Positions 44,137-56,800 of a stretch of DNA of 64,000 bases are shown piece after piece. Origin of the DNA: Glaciozyma antarctica PI12 (taxonomy: Eukaryota > Basidiomycota > Microbotryomycetes > Kriegeriales > Camptobasidiaceae); NCBI GenBank assembly GCA_002917775.1, contig KZ627146.1, positions 813,678 through 877,677 on the forward strand. Direction: 5' to 3'. The first letter of the stretch is position 1; each line of letters begins with the position of its first letter. The notes beneath the pieces are model-generated. The model saw only the letters and a list, made by a program, of their open reading frames with translations, searched no databases and had not been told where the DNA came from. The position numbers and the translations under genes were made by a program.

Positions 44137-47100
44137 ATGGCACCTCCCCCTCCTCCCCCTCGCTCCTCCTCCATCGCCGCCGACTTTGGGATCTACGCCC
44201 CCACGCGCGCACCCTCGCTCTCCGCGCCTCCGAACGACCCTCTCGCCCTAACACCTCTCCGCGCCCATTACCTCAAACGCGAACTCGTCACTCTCGAATT
44301 CGTCTCGGAACTCTCGACGCTCGACTCCCCCTCAGCCCTCTCCCTCCTCGGCCCTCCCTTCCTCCCTAAATCTCGCTTCGTCAACGGATCGCCTCTCCCC
44401 GCGCCTCCACCCGGATCCGCCGAAGCTCGTGCAGAGGAACAAGGCAGCGAAGCGAGTGCCGACCTCCCCTTCCTCCGATTCGCCTTTAACCACTTTGTCC
44501 TCTCGTTCCCCTTCCTCGCCCACTCCCCTCCGACACTCTTCTCGCACAAACTACAACCCTTCGTCTACTCGTTTGTATCGCGAAATATCAGTGCAGGGGA
44601 CGAGGACGAGGGACCTACGAAGCGGAAGAAGATTGCGGGCAAGGTGGAGAAGCACTTGGGGCTCATCATGAGCGCTGCGATCAAGGTTACCGAGAACGAC
44701 GGGAGGGAGGAAGTCGTTCGGATCGAGGAGGATGGAACGGCTACGGCGGGAGTACCGGCGAGTCAATCGCAGGAGCCTGGGAGGGCGAAAGGAGCGGCGG
44801 TGGCGCAGGCGAAGAAGGACGAATTCTTTGCGATCAACGTCGTTAGCGTGCGGAATGCGATTGTCAAGGGACGCGTGAGGAATAAGACTCACGAGGAGTT
44901 TATTGTGCGGACGAGGAGGAAGGGGGAGGAGGACGTGTACGTCTCGCGGCGGTACGGGGACTTTGTTCGGCTCGCAGAAACGGTTCGTCCAGTCCTCCTC
45001 CCTTGCGCTCCTCGCTAACGTGTTTCCTCTCAGCTCCGAAAAGAGTGCCTTGAGCAAGACGTTCACGCACCACCTCCGAAAGACCGCCGCGCCACCGAAG
45101 TCCGCACCCCCGCCTCCACGCCCTCCCACCCGACTCTCCCTCCCTCATCGACCGACGCCTTCCCTACGTACGACAACCAACACCTCCCCTCTCTCTCCCG
45201 CGAGCGCAACCGCCTCACTCTCCGCGCCTACCTCCGCTCCCTCCTCGCCAACCCCGTCCTAGGCAGCAGCGGTGCCTTCCAATCGTTCCTCCTCGAAAGC
45301 CCGATACAGCTGGGCGAGAAGGAGATGAGGGACGTCGAGGTGCGCGAGGAGATGGATAGGATTAGGGAGGAGGAGGCGAGGAGCTTTAGGGTCGAGGTGG
45401 AGGATAGGGTGGCGGAGCTTGAGGGATACTTGCGGGGGTTTAGGGAGGAGCTGGTCAAGAGCGATGGTTTGACGAGGGTGTTTGGGACAATCAGGCAGAC
45501 GGACAACATCCTCGACCTCCCGATCGAGTATCGCAAAGTCATCGAATGGGCTCGAATCTCGTACGTCCCTCGCCACCCTCTGCAAGCTCCGCAAGCTGAC
45601 GCAGTACCGCCCGCAGCCTCGCCTCAACCGTCTACCAGCTCTTCCTCGGCTCCGACAACTCCTCCTCCGTCTTTGCCCAGCTCAAACGCATGCACGGCAT
45701 GATGCCCTACTTCATGCTCCGAGGGATCCTACGCATCTCCAACCCCGTCGCCATGGTCCGCTCTGTCCTCGACCTCTTCCTCGCTCGGCCGTTCGGGTCG
45801 ACGAGTCTGCTGCAGAGGATGTTTAGCAGTGGATTGAGTGACGAGGCGAGGGAGTTGAGGGAGGACGCCGAGATGGTCGCGCGCAAGATTGCCGACGAAG
45901 TCATGTGTGCGAAAGTGCAGAACTTTGTCGACGCGCCGAAGGAGATTCAGGATATTTATCGCGCCGATGCTGGTGCGTCCGATCTCTTCTCGTTCGTGAG
46001 CACGACCTGACAGACGTCGCAGCGGCGGAGAACCTCGACCTCATGTGCGTGATCTTGCGCGCGGCGGAGGAGCCGGCATTGGACCGAGCGAGTCTTCAGC
46101 GCGTGCAGAGGGCGAGCGTCGCGTACGAGGAGTACAAGCACGAGCGGGACCAATTGAGCGATCCTGAGGACGACGAGGGACCCGATAATGACGATGCGTG
46201 GTTGTTCGAAGACCTTCATGTCTTGCGGCGCGTTTTGACAAAGGCGAGGGATAAGGAGCAGCTTATTGAGCTCATTTTCGAGGTACGTCAGTTCTCCTTC
46301 CATTTGCGGGCGGCGCTGACGAACGATGCGCGCAGGGGACGACGTCGGAGCTCCTCAAGGATATCGTTACCATCTTCTACGAGCCTCTTGCCAAGGTCTA
46401 CAAGGCCGCCAACATCGCCGACTCGCTCTCGGATCTTCAAGCCTTCATCAACGACCTCATCAAGACAGTTGAGCAGGCCGAAGAGGGTACGTTGGGTCGA
46501 TTCAGACCCCTTGCGAACCTCATCTAACCTCGAACTCAACGCAGCGAACCTCGTAGATCCTCATCGTACCGTCCAGATCTTCGTCGACCTCGTCGCACGG
46601 CACGAAGCCCGGTTCTACCACTTCGTTCACCAAGTCCACTCGAAGGGCGAAGGTCTCTTCGACAACCTCATGCGCTGGATCGAGCTCTTCATCAACTTTG
46701 TCCGCGACGGTCTCCCCTCCCCCGTCTACCTCGACTCCCTCGACCCCATCGGCGGGAAAGAGCGCGCCGACGTCCTCGCCGAAGTGGACGCCATCATCGA
46801 GTACCACCGAAAGCTCAAAGCGGCGCACCACGAGCGGATGCGACGACGACTCCTCAAAGGCGAGCAGAGCGAAGCGGATACGGACGCGGCGTTCGTTAGC
46901 GGCGTCATGCAGAACCTCCAGATTGGCGGCGTCATGGGAGACGTGCAGGACGTTTCGGCGGAGGATAGCGACGAGGAGGCAAGGGAGGAGGACGATTCCG
47001 AGGACGACTCGGACGAGGACGAGTTTGTCGAAGCGCCTTCGTCGGCGACGAGCGAGAGCAAGCCGCTGCCGGCGATTCCGGGAGGGTTGGAGCGGATTCC

Positions 47101-47263
47101 GGACAGCAAGTCGAGGGGGAGGAAGAGGGATCGGGTGCCGATTGATCCGCCCAAGTTGTCGTTGATACCGGCGCTCGTGCCAGTGTTTGTGGAGCTCGTG
47201 AGGGGGGAGCTGTATGCGGCGAGGAGGGTGGCGAAGGCGAGTCAGCCGGTTAGTCAGCGATGA
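44137..47263 (+). CDS. LEC1: PX-domain protein of the Lec1/YPR097W type
   Basis: About 930 residues. The N-terminal PX-associated helical region reads LTPLRAHYLKRELVTLEFVS, FNHFVLSFPFLAHSPPTLFS and KHLGLIMSAAIKV. The PX domain reads FAINVVSVRNAIVKGRV, then VYVSRRYGDFVRLAETLRKE, and resumes after a Pro-rich insert at RNRLTLRAYLRSLLANPVL. A long helical domain follows (DUF3818-like; RQTDNILDLPIEYRKVIEWA, MMPYFMLRGILRISNPVAMV, VARHEARFYHFVHQVHSKGE). An Asp/Glu-rich stretch and a last segment LIPALVPVFVELVRGELY complete it. In yeast this protein binds phosphoinositides and affects lipid homeostasis. All introns restore frame. It lies tail to tail with the Csf1 gene. Confidence 0.85.
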
Positions 47264-47866
47264 TGATGAGGGGAGCGAGGATGGACCTTTTTTGGGCACG
47301 CATTTGTACTAGCTTCGTTACAATACCCCAGCAACTATCGTACTCGACATCAGCCTCAAGTAGTCCTGCTGCATTTCGGGTGCGCAGGCGAGATCGTCGT
47401 CCAGGTGCGAGATTGCAACAGCTGAGCTGCCAGCCTCCTCCCAAGCTCTGCCTCCTCCTGCCACGGGAACGAGGCGGATCGAGTGGAGTTTGGGTGGAGG
47501 GGAGGTGCCTGAGGAAGAGGTTCTGATGGGCTGTAATTGCGAAGGCGTTGCGATTTACGAACTTTGGGAGGAGCGAGCTTCGCACGGGGTGGTCTTCGTT
47601 CCTCGCGAGAACGTTTTTTTCTCCGGAGCAGTTCTCTCCTTCTTCAAGCCCAAGCGGGTCCCAACCAAAAGTGAACTTGAGAAGAAGGGACACGTTGGCG
47701 CCGGTGCAGGAGAGAGGGGTGCGTATCGGGGACGAGCGGTGAGAGGAGCGATAGCGAGGCGAGTTCCCCGAAGCAGGGAGCTCAAGTGTGCTACGTACTG
47801 AAGCGAGACGTACAAGGTGCGGATGGGTGCATTATAAAACAAGCAAACATAAGTAAAACCTCCCGC
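47264..47866. other. Convergent intergenic region
   Basis: 3' flanks of the PX gene and of CSF1. A short AT-richer segment (ATTATAAAACAAGCAAAC) lies just past the CSF1 stop and may hold its polyadenylation signals. No gene seen. Confidence 0.35.
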
Positions 47867-50800
47867 CTATACATGAACCGAATGCTCCGCCTCCGCCTCC
47901 GCCGCCGCCGTGCTCCCTTCTCCGACCACGGTAGGACGGTGATTCTCGTTGAACTTCTGCCGTACAAGCTGGTCCATGTAGCTGTACGAGAAAAAGCGTC
48001 AGCCTCAGCACGAAAGACGCAGGAAGGAGAGGACGAACGTGGACGATAGGACGAAGCGAGGAAGATAACTCCAGCGAGGCAGTCACGCCGGTGTGGATGA
48101 GGGCTGGGAAGCGAGCACGCTGAAGTCCGAGCCATTCGAGAGGCGGCGTTGCTGAAGCGAGAGTGGTCAGTGATCGATATAGTACGCGATTCGAAAGTGA
48201 GCGCACCTTCTCCGAGCAAGTTGAGCTTCGGCTGGTGCACGTTCATCTCCGTCGCATGGTACTCAAGCGCTCTCGATTCCCCGCCGCCCGCATTGCCGAG
48301 AGGTACGAGCGTGACGTCCGGAACGATCGCTGGTAGGTCTTCCTCGTTGATGGTACGACTGGAGATAGCCGAAGGGAGGCCGAGAGAGTCGGCCTGGGGA
48401 GATAAGGTAGCGATGCTCGCTGCGACCGGCGCGACAACGTCGACGCTGGTGGTGATAGTTGAGCGGAAAGCCGTCCCAGCCGAGTTCATCTGCGCTTGAA
48501 AGGAGTTGGCGAGATCCTGGAGGCTGCGAATGAGGGCGTACTGCGAAGAATGATGACGATTCAGCACAGTCGACGAGGGAGAGAAAGCTGCGCACGTTGA
48601 GAGCCATGTCGACCTGTCCTTCGAAGATCATCGTGAACTTGTGCTCGAGTCGACGGGTCCCTTCGAGCTGGTCCGAATCCATCGAGACTTGCGTCGTCGG
48701 AATCTTGAAGATGTTGCGCTCGGTTGAGGTGCGAAAGAGGTCGAACCACTGCGCGAGCGAGTACGAGGTCTCTTGCTCCTTCGAAAGCTTGCGGTGGTTG
48801 ACCTTGCGGATCGAGAAGAAGCCGAGGAAGAGGTGCAGGTCGCGGTGGATGTTGCGGTCGGTCGTGACGCCTCGAATGAGCCGGGCGCGAATCGACGATC
48901 CTGCGTCGAGGCGATAGACCTCGCCGTCGTCGAAGCGGCCTGGGAAGATGGCGATCCTGATGCGGTCGACTTCGATGGCGAGGCGGTTGAGTATCCGAAC
49001 GGAGCACTCGTCGCCGGACGCTGAGTCGGTCCCGAGCTTGGAAGCGATGAGGGAGACCGCTGTTTGCCCTTGACGAGAGGCGTTCGGGCGAGAAGGAAGT
49101 CCCGCTCTTGCGATCGTCGTGTCCGCCACGATGCCCTTCTCGGCAACCAGCGCCTGCACCTTGCGAGCGACGCTGAGAAGTGCAGGAAGCGTTCCGACCG
49201 TCGCGATAACGTTGAAGGAGCCCATCTTGACATCGAAGGCGAGCTCGAGCTCCGCTGGATCCGTCGTAGCTCGTGACCAGTCGTCCGCGACCTTGATCGC
49301 GATGGGGTCGGCGTCGAGGATGAGAATCTTGCGGATCTCGCAGTCGAGCGAGGCGGAAATCTTGCCGATGCCGATGTTGATTTGGAGCTGCGAAAGACTG
49401 CGTCAGTGACTTGGGCTGTAACACAGGATTTGGGAAGGAGACGCACGAGATCCGTCGCCTTGGTTCCTTCCGCTCCATCGTCTCGCAGACGCGTTTCGAA
49501 CAACAGCCCATCCAGCGAAGCCGACCCTTCCATCTTCCCCTCCGCCTTGACCTCGACCTTCCCAATTCCCAAACTCAAGCAGCGAGACTCCTCGGCGACC
49601 CAGCGAATACGACTGCTGATGGCGTCCGCCGTGAACGTCGACCGACCGATGGACGGCCCGAGGTCGCAAACGAAGCGAAGCTTTCGCACTTCGACCAGTA
49701 CGAGCGTCGTCGTGAGGCTGGCTTGCTGAGGCGGGACGGCGTCGCCTTCGAGGATGGACGCCATCGGGCGGAGCGCGGGGGCGGGAGTGGTGGCTGTGTT
49801 CGGCTCTGCTGGTCCGAGGTCCATGCGGTCGATCCAAACGGCCTTGAGCGCGAGCCAATCTTGGAGGTGACGAAAGTTCATCGCAGCCGAAACGTCGGGG
49901 ATGTCGATGGCGATCGAGACGACTCCAGCGCGCCGACCTGCGGCTTCGTCGGCAGCCTGGAACGTAACCGACGACGCGAGTCCCTTCGCCTCGGCGTTCA
50001 AACAGTCGTCTGGTGAGAACGAATGCTTGAGTCCAGCGGCGACTCCGTCAACGGTGACCGCGAACTGGGCGCTCTTGAAGTCCGGCGACATGGCGAGGAT
50101 GAAGCCTCCGCTCTCCCAGGTGAGCCTCGCCGTCACCTCGGCGACAGGGAGGCAGCTGATGTCGAGGCGAGACTGGTCGATCTTGAGACTCAGTCCGAGC
50201 TTGAGTTGGCCGAGGGCTGGCGGAGCGACGGGGGCGGGGACGTGGCTAGGAGAGGCGGGGAGAGCTGACGGTGGTGAGGAGTGCGAAAGGGATTGAAGTG
50301 CGCGGCGTTTGAGCTGGCTAGCGACGTCGGAGATGAAGGGAATGAGAGTGGGGTAGAGGACGTTGTTGCTCGTGTGGATGACGACGTTGACGTGGAGGTT
50401 CTTGAAGTCCAACTTGCTCGCGGTGTCCTGGTACTCGGCCCAGACGGAGAGGCCTGGAATCCGGAAGACGTCTGCGTGAGCCCCGGTCTCCTTGGTCGTC
50501 TCCGGAGCCTTCGCGAACGCGCTCCTGAACGCGCCAAAGTCGCTGAGAGAGCCTCCGCGCCGGTGCGACTTCGGTCGCCCTGGCTTCGGGGTGGTAGGCC
50601 CATCACTGCGTCGGTTCCAGGCGGAGCTCTTCGTGTGGAGGCGAATGACGCCGCTCGCGAACTCGAAAGTCGCCTGGGCGGCCGAAACCTGGGGGAGATG
50701 GGGAGAGGGGGACGAGGGGAGGGGAAGGGGAGGGGAAGGAGAATGGGCGATGGAGGAGTCGAACGAGCGAGAGTCAATTCGGCGACGAGTGGCTGAGGCG

Positions 50801-53800
50801 AGAACTTGGCGAAGCGTTCGTAGCTCTGGTGGTAGACGTCGATGAGCGAGAACGCAAAGGCGACCGCCGACGACTCGAGGTCAATTTCGAGTCCCGATAC
50901 GTCCGAATGGACGAGCATCGGCCCATCCCTGGGCGACCGCAGCGTGCAATGCATCTCGGGTAGGACGATGCGGTTTAGAGACTGATGTGTCGGCCCGTCA
51001 AAGTCCTCCTTGCGACCCTGGTCGAACGCCGCGACGAACTGGAACTGCAGTCCGACGACTCGAGCGTATCCCTCGCTGCCTCGCTGAGTGGCGAACTTGA
51101 TCGACGGGATAGTGACGAGGAACGCCGGTCGAGACTGGCTGGACTTTCCGCGACGAAGGGTGCTTTCCGCCGCAGGAATCCCCTCGTCGCTGAGCGGGAT
51201 CGCCACGCCGATGTTCCGCGCTTCGAGCGAGATCACACACGTCGAGAGCCATGAAGGCGCCGACGAATCGGCGGGCCTCTCCGCCATCTCCAGCGTCTGA
51301 ATAACTCGCTCCCGAATCGCCTCGACCTCGCCGCGCCTCAACGTTCGCCGTTGGTTGATCTCCGCCGCAAAATAGTCGATCAGGTCGCCGAGAGCTTCGA
51401 TTGCCGTGGGCTGGAGGACGGCGTGGACGCGAGGGAAGCGGAGATGGAGGTGAGGGGTGAGGTCGTCGCCGTAAGCCGACGCTTGGGGGAGGTCGGGGAG
51501 GTTGATAACGGTGTTGCTGAGCGAGAGGTCGAGTCGGAAGAAGGCGAGGCGGTAACGGCGGTCCGAGGACAGGAGAGAATGCGCTGTCGCGTGCGTCGCT
51601 CGCTGCGAAAGGGAGAGGGCGAGGTTCTGGACCCACGCCTGCCAATGGAGCTGCTGGAGCGACGCCGCTGTCGAAGATCTTGCGTACCCTTCCAGGAGCT
51701 CCGCCTCGATCCACTGCGTCGCCTGCGGCCCCTCCACTCCGACCCTGAATCCGCGAAGGGCGATGCGAACCTCCCACTCGAGCGGGTCCGTCGAGCCGGT
51801 AGCCGGGACTGGCTCCGACTCCTCGGCGGCGAGAAGGTCCTGCTTCCGCCGTAAGACTCGCAAAAGCTCGTCGACGTCGCTCCCGAAGCGATTCTGGACG
51901 GTGAGAATGTGGTCGAGAATGGCGGCCGTGAGCTTGAGCGAGATCGAGTCGATGCTGGCGAGGAAGGTGACGTGCCGACAGGGTATGCCATCCAACCGAG
52001 CCTTGAGCCTAACGACTGGTAGGTCGAAAGAGGTCTCTGAAGGCAGCTGCGATGTGCCCTTTCCGTCGGAGATCGGAATGAACTGGACCGTCTGCGAGAC
52101 GATTGCGAGTCCGGCGTCGACCGAGCCGACCTGCTGTCCCGACTCAGGCTGAGCGACCGTGCGGGCGTGGGCGGAGAGGTCGCGAATCGAGTAGCCCATT
52201 TTGAGAGTCGGGATCGCCTGCATTTCGAGCGAGACGAGGGGGATGGCGAGGAGAACGCCGATGCGGGCTTTGGCGAGGAGAAGTTCGACCAGGGAGGGAG
52301 AGGGAGGAGGATGAGGGTGGTCGACGATGTCGGCTTGGATGTCGTCGAGGCCTTGTCGAAGCTCCGAGAGGAGGGAGTCGTAGGTTGGGAAGGACTGGTT
52401 TCGCCAGGTCTCGACGAATTCGTAGATCCTGATGGCGGCCCTAGGGACTCGAGTGCGCACGGCTCGGGCCGCGACAACGACGTGAAGCGAAGGGATCTCG
52501 TCCATCCGCCCGCCTTCCCAGGCATGCGATCCCAAGGCGTTCCCGACGACGCTGAGCTCCTCGATCTCGGCCGACAAGAGGAGCTCGTCGCGCTCGTGAG
52601 TGACCTCCCGCGCGGCGAAAGAGACACCTCCGACGGTGAACGAGCTGTTCGCGTTGATCTGGTGCGCCATCGGGCGACTGCTCCTCGACAAAGTCGGCTC
52701 GACGAAGACGGAGATGGAAGCGCCGATGTCGCTGGCGGCGGCTTTGGCTTCGAGGCTGTCGGCGAGCGCTGTGGCTGAGAAGTGCCGAATGCCGAAAGAG
52801 ACGTCCACGAGCATGCTCGGGATGGAGGAGAGGAAGTCGGTGGAATGGTCGTTTACGGCGGAGCCCCCATCTTCGACCGGGTCGACTAAGCCTTCGCGGA
52901 AAAGCTGGATCTTGTGCTCGAACGTGCGCCGGACCTGTAGAGGGGAAAAACGAGTGAGTACGCAACCACGGGACGCCTGGAACCTCATCTCACCTTGATG
53001 ATGTGGCGGACGAGGAGAAGAAGGTCTCGATCGACGTCCCCATCGAGGAGCTGGAGAGTCGCGCGTCCCCGCACGCGGAGATGACCGCCAAAGCTAGGTC
53101 GACCGGAGGACGCGACGAACGCCTCGAGCGGACCGATAGCCAGCCAGTTGTCCGACGTCTTGCCATCCGAGAGAAGTGCCTCGAATCGTCCCGCGCGCCA
53201 CTCCAAGTCGAACGGAACGTCCCACGCAAGAGTGGCGGGGGGCGTAGGAAGGGCGTGGTCGACGACGGGAGCGCCGAAGAGGGCGAAGAGGAAGGGGGAT
53301 TGACTGAGGTCGTCCGCGTCGATCTCCCAGCTTCTCCATCGAGAGAGGATGTCGACGATGTCCGAGAGGAGAGTCGCTGGAGGGGGCCAAATCTTGGGCT
53401 CGAAGACAAATTTCTCCACGTCCTCGTGCGCTTCTCGGAGGCAGTGGCGAAGCTGGTGGAGGATCTTCCAGGCGTCCTCGGACCGGAGATTCGCCGAGGA
53501 TCCCACCAGGTACGAGACTCGGTTGAGGAATGTCGGGAAGGACGAGATCGAGGCGTGCTCCGAAGCCTCGGCGATGCTCCACAGCAGGCGACGGGCGAGA
53601 GTCTTCCGCTCCGCTGCCCTCTCCGCCAGCGGCCCAGCGACGTCGTTGATGACGCGCCAGGACCACAGGGAGCCGATAACGAGCTCGGCTGCCTCGTCGA
53701 CAAAGTCCAATCGCGCGTCGCCTCCGTTTAGCGCGACTTGAGCTCGCTCCGGCTTGAAGTTGACGTTGAGCTCGCAGGGTCCGATGCGGAGCTCGAGTGC

Positions 53801-56800
53801 GGTGGGTCGCTGGCGAAGGAGAGTTGCCGGGAGAGTGTGGTTCTGTCGAGTCGAGCCGGGGTTGGTGGAGTGGGAGGGGTGGAAGACCTCGAGGTGGGTT
53901 CCTCCGGCGGTGGCGCGTAGTCTCCGCTCGACGACGACGGGAGGCGACGCGACATCGGGAGGAGCCTCGTTACCACCGTAGCCGTCGGTCGTCGTGCTGA
54001 GGAAGATCGCGACGTCGTCCAGCACGAGGCGCGCGGTACAGAGGACGGTCGAGCCGCCCTCGGTTGCTCCGCCTTCGCGCGGCTTAATCGAAATCGTGTC
54101 CTCGGGGCGAAGAACGTCTTGAATCGACTCGATCTCGATTGATGGGAGAGTGACTTGAAGCTCGAGGTTGTCGTAGCGAACAACAGGGATGGAGTCCTGA
54201 GAGCCGACGTAATCGCTGAGCAGGTCGTCCAGGCGATGTTCGAGGTCGCGGTCCTAGAAACCTCGTCAGCCTTGCTCAACGAAAGGAGGGGGAGGACGCT
54301 GACCATCGGCATGCTTTCGAGAACATCAGCTCCGACCTGAACGGCGACGGGCGTGAGGACGATTCGAATCGGTCGACGGGAGGAGATGTCCATCGAGGTC
54401 CGTTCGAGCGATTTCCGAGTGCTGGGAGGCCCGAATGAGGCAAGGCGGTGCTTCACTGAGCCTACGTCGCGCCTTGTGGAATGGCTCGGCAACGTTCGAG
54501 CGTCCTCTGATAAGGCCTGCAATCGAACATCGCTTGAGTAGGTAGGTCGAGGCGGATGAAAGAAGCTGCGTACGGGAGGTAGGCGCTGGAAGGTCGGCTT
54601 GTCGAGAAACGCGGCTTCGGGCGCTCGTTCGCAGAGCTGAAGGATCGCGCCGTACGCGCTGAACCTGTCTCCACCGCTGGAACGACCGGGTAGACGGGAG
54701 TAAATCGCTTCGTAGTCGTCTGCAGAGCGTCAAGGCATCAGTCTCGGCGTCCCATCCTCGAAACGGACGACTAACCCTCAGACGTCTCCGACTGGTCCGA
54801 GAACGATCCCTCCGAGCTCGTGTCGCTTTCCGCCATGCTTTCGTCGGCGTCGTGCCTCGATCTGCGCCCCACTTGCTCAGTTAATCGCTTTTGAACGGCG
54901 AAAAATCCTGCTCACCGATGTCCTTCGTAACGTTTTGTCGCTGGAAGGCTGTCGGTAGCTGGTCCGCCACAGGTCGTTGGCTGCGATGCGAACGATTAGA
55001 ATAGAGGTCATGGCAATCCGTAGCAGCTCCGCATACCTTCGTAGGCCACGGGGGCTTCCAGCGCAGGTAGGAACAAGCCACCTCGATGGGACGAAACTGC
55101 GAACAGCAAACGTCAACAACGCCACGTCAACCTGCGCACGAAACGCGAGCTCACCTCCAGGACCTTGTCCATAAAGGAACGGACACCGCTCCGTCAACTC
55201 GTCTTGCAGCGCAACGAATGCAAGCTGACTCCTCGCGCGCTCCTCCCATCCGCTCGCCGACAGCCCGAGTACGATCGAAAGGTCTCCATCGAGCGACGCG
55301 ACCTCCATCCACGGTGCCGCACGACCGAAAAGAGGCGCCAAGAATCGAAGATAGAGCGTCGGGATCTCGATATTGGCGTGCTTGAGGAAGGGCGCCGAAG
55401 CGAGGTCGTCGAAGCGGATCTGGACGCCGTCAGGAAGGTCGATCTGAATCGCTGTGCCGGCTCCTCGAACGGCAAGGTCGACCGACCGCAGATCGACTGT
55501 GAGGAACGTTGCGTCGGGATCGAGGGGAATGCTGAAGTCGGGCGGGAGAGAGTTGTCCTGATCGACGAAGTTGGCTATGAGGCTTGCTCCCGTTCGCGCG
55601 AAGGCCTGGAGGAAGGATGGAGGTACGCTGCCGACGATCGTGCCGAGGTAGAAGGACCAGATGCAGATGTAGGTCGCCGTTCGAGGTTGCGGCCCGAAAA
55701 GGCGGTCTGCGGTGACTTCGAGTCCTGCGAGCAAGGCGTCAGCTCGAACCCGGCGGGCAGCTCCGCTGACCTACCTTGTACTCGAATGCTGTCGACCTGC
55801 TCGAGAAGGCTGGCAAAGTCCTGCTTGATAATAGCGTCGCAGTCGGTCGTCTCGATGATCCGGAATGGCTCGATATTGAGCGACATTTCTGCGTCGTCGT
55901 CGAGTTCAGCCGCTGCGCTTACCGAAATGAGAAACGAACTCACCCATGAAGAAGTCGTGGTTGCGAAGATCAACCTGCATCATAGGGATCACAAACGCGG
56001 TAGCCGTTCGGCAGTCGTACAGCTCTGCAGAAGAGCGTCAGCTGAGGCCACCCCAGTCCAATGGAAGCACGCACCTTGAGGCATGAGCATCAGCCCGTTC
56101 CGAAGCTCCAACGAGACCACGACCTCGAAGACGTCCGACTGCACTCGCGACGTCAGCTGCTGATCACGAGCTGCAGAAGCGAGTCGACCTACCACACCCG
56201 GCCGGTACTTGAGCTCAAGCGGATCACCTTGAAGATTTCGCTCGTGTCGCTGCCGATACTCCTCGAGCGTGACAAAGTGCGTGAACGTTCCGAAGTAGTT
56301 GTCGCGTAGCTGAAGCGCGCACGCGTCAGCAGGTGAACGCAGGTCAAAAAGAGGCATCGCGCACGTTGAAGAGATGTCGAACCATCCAGCCCATCGTCTT
56401 GAAGACCACGTCGTGACACTGCGCGGTGGATTCGTCAGTCTTGCTCTGCGAAACGGAGGGATCGAAACGCACATCCACAGCGATCGCGAGCCGCTCAACG
56501 TTGTCCTCGTGCGCGTTCGAGTAGAAGCGATAGCTCCCGTCGATGTTGAGCTCTGGCGTCGTCGCGAACGTCCTGGATCGCTCAGTGAGGAAGGCGCTAT
56601 GAGTGTTCCAGTCGGGGAGCGACATTGAGAGAGCGAGGTTTGACATCTGTATTCGCGGCCTTTACTCAGCTGAGCTGAACGAAGACGAGAGATTTTGACG
56701 CACGGCAACACGGAACGGGATGATGGAGCACTCCATGCGGTAGCCGTCGGAGGGAATCGAGGTATTCGCGACGAGGCGAGGTCCTTTGGCGATGATGAGA

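Noticed and set aside
46698-47165. Antisense and alternate-frame open frames over the Lec1 gene
   Set aside because: Arg/Ser-rich shadows of a GC-rich coding exon; the true frame is well supported by PX and helical blocks.
47810-47866. TATA-like ATTATAAAAC as a promoter
   Set aside because: It lies just past the CSF1 stop between convergent genes, so it more likely contributes to 3'-end formation.
50190-52988. Very long single open frame inside the Csf1 gene as a separate gene
   Set aside because: It is the continuous coding part of Csf1 itself; its ends coincide with introns of the same gene.
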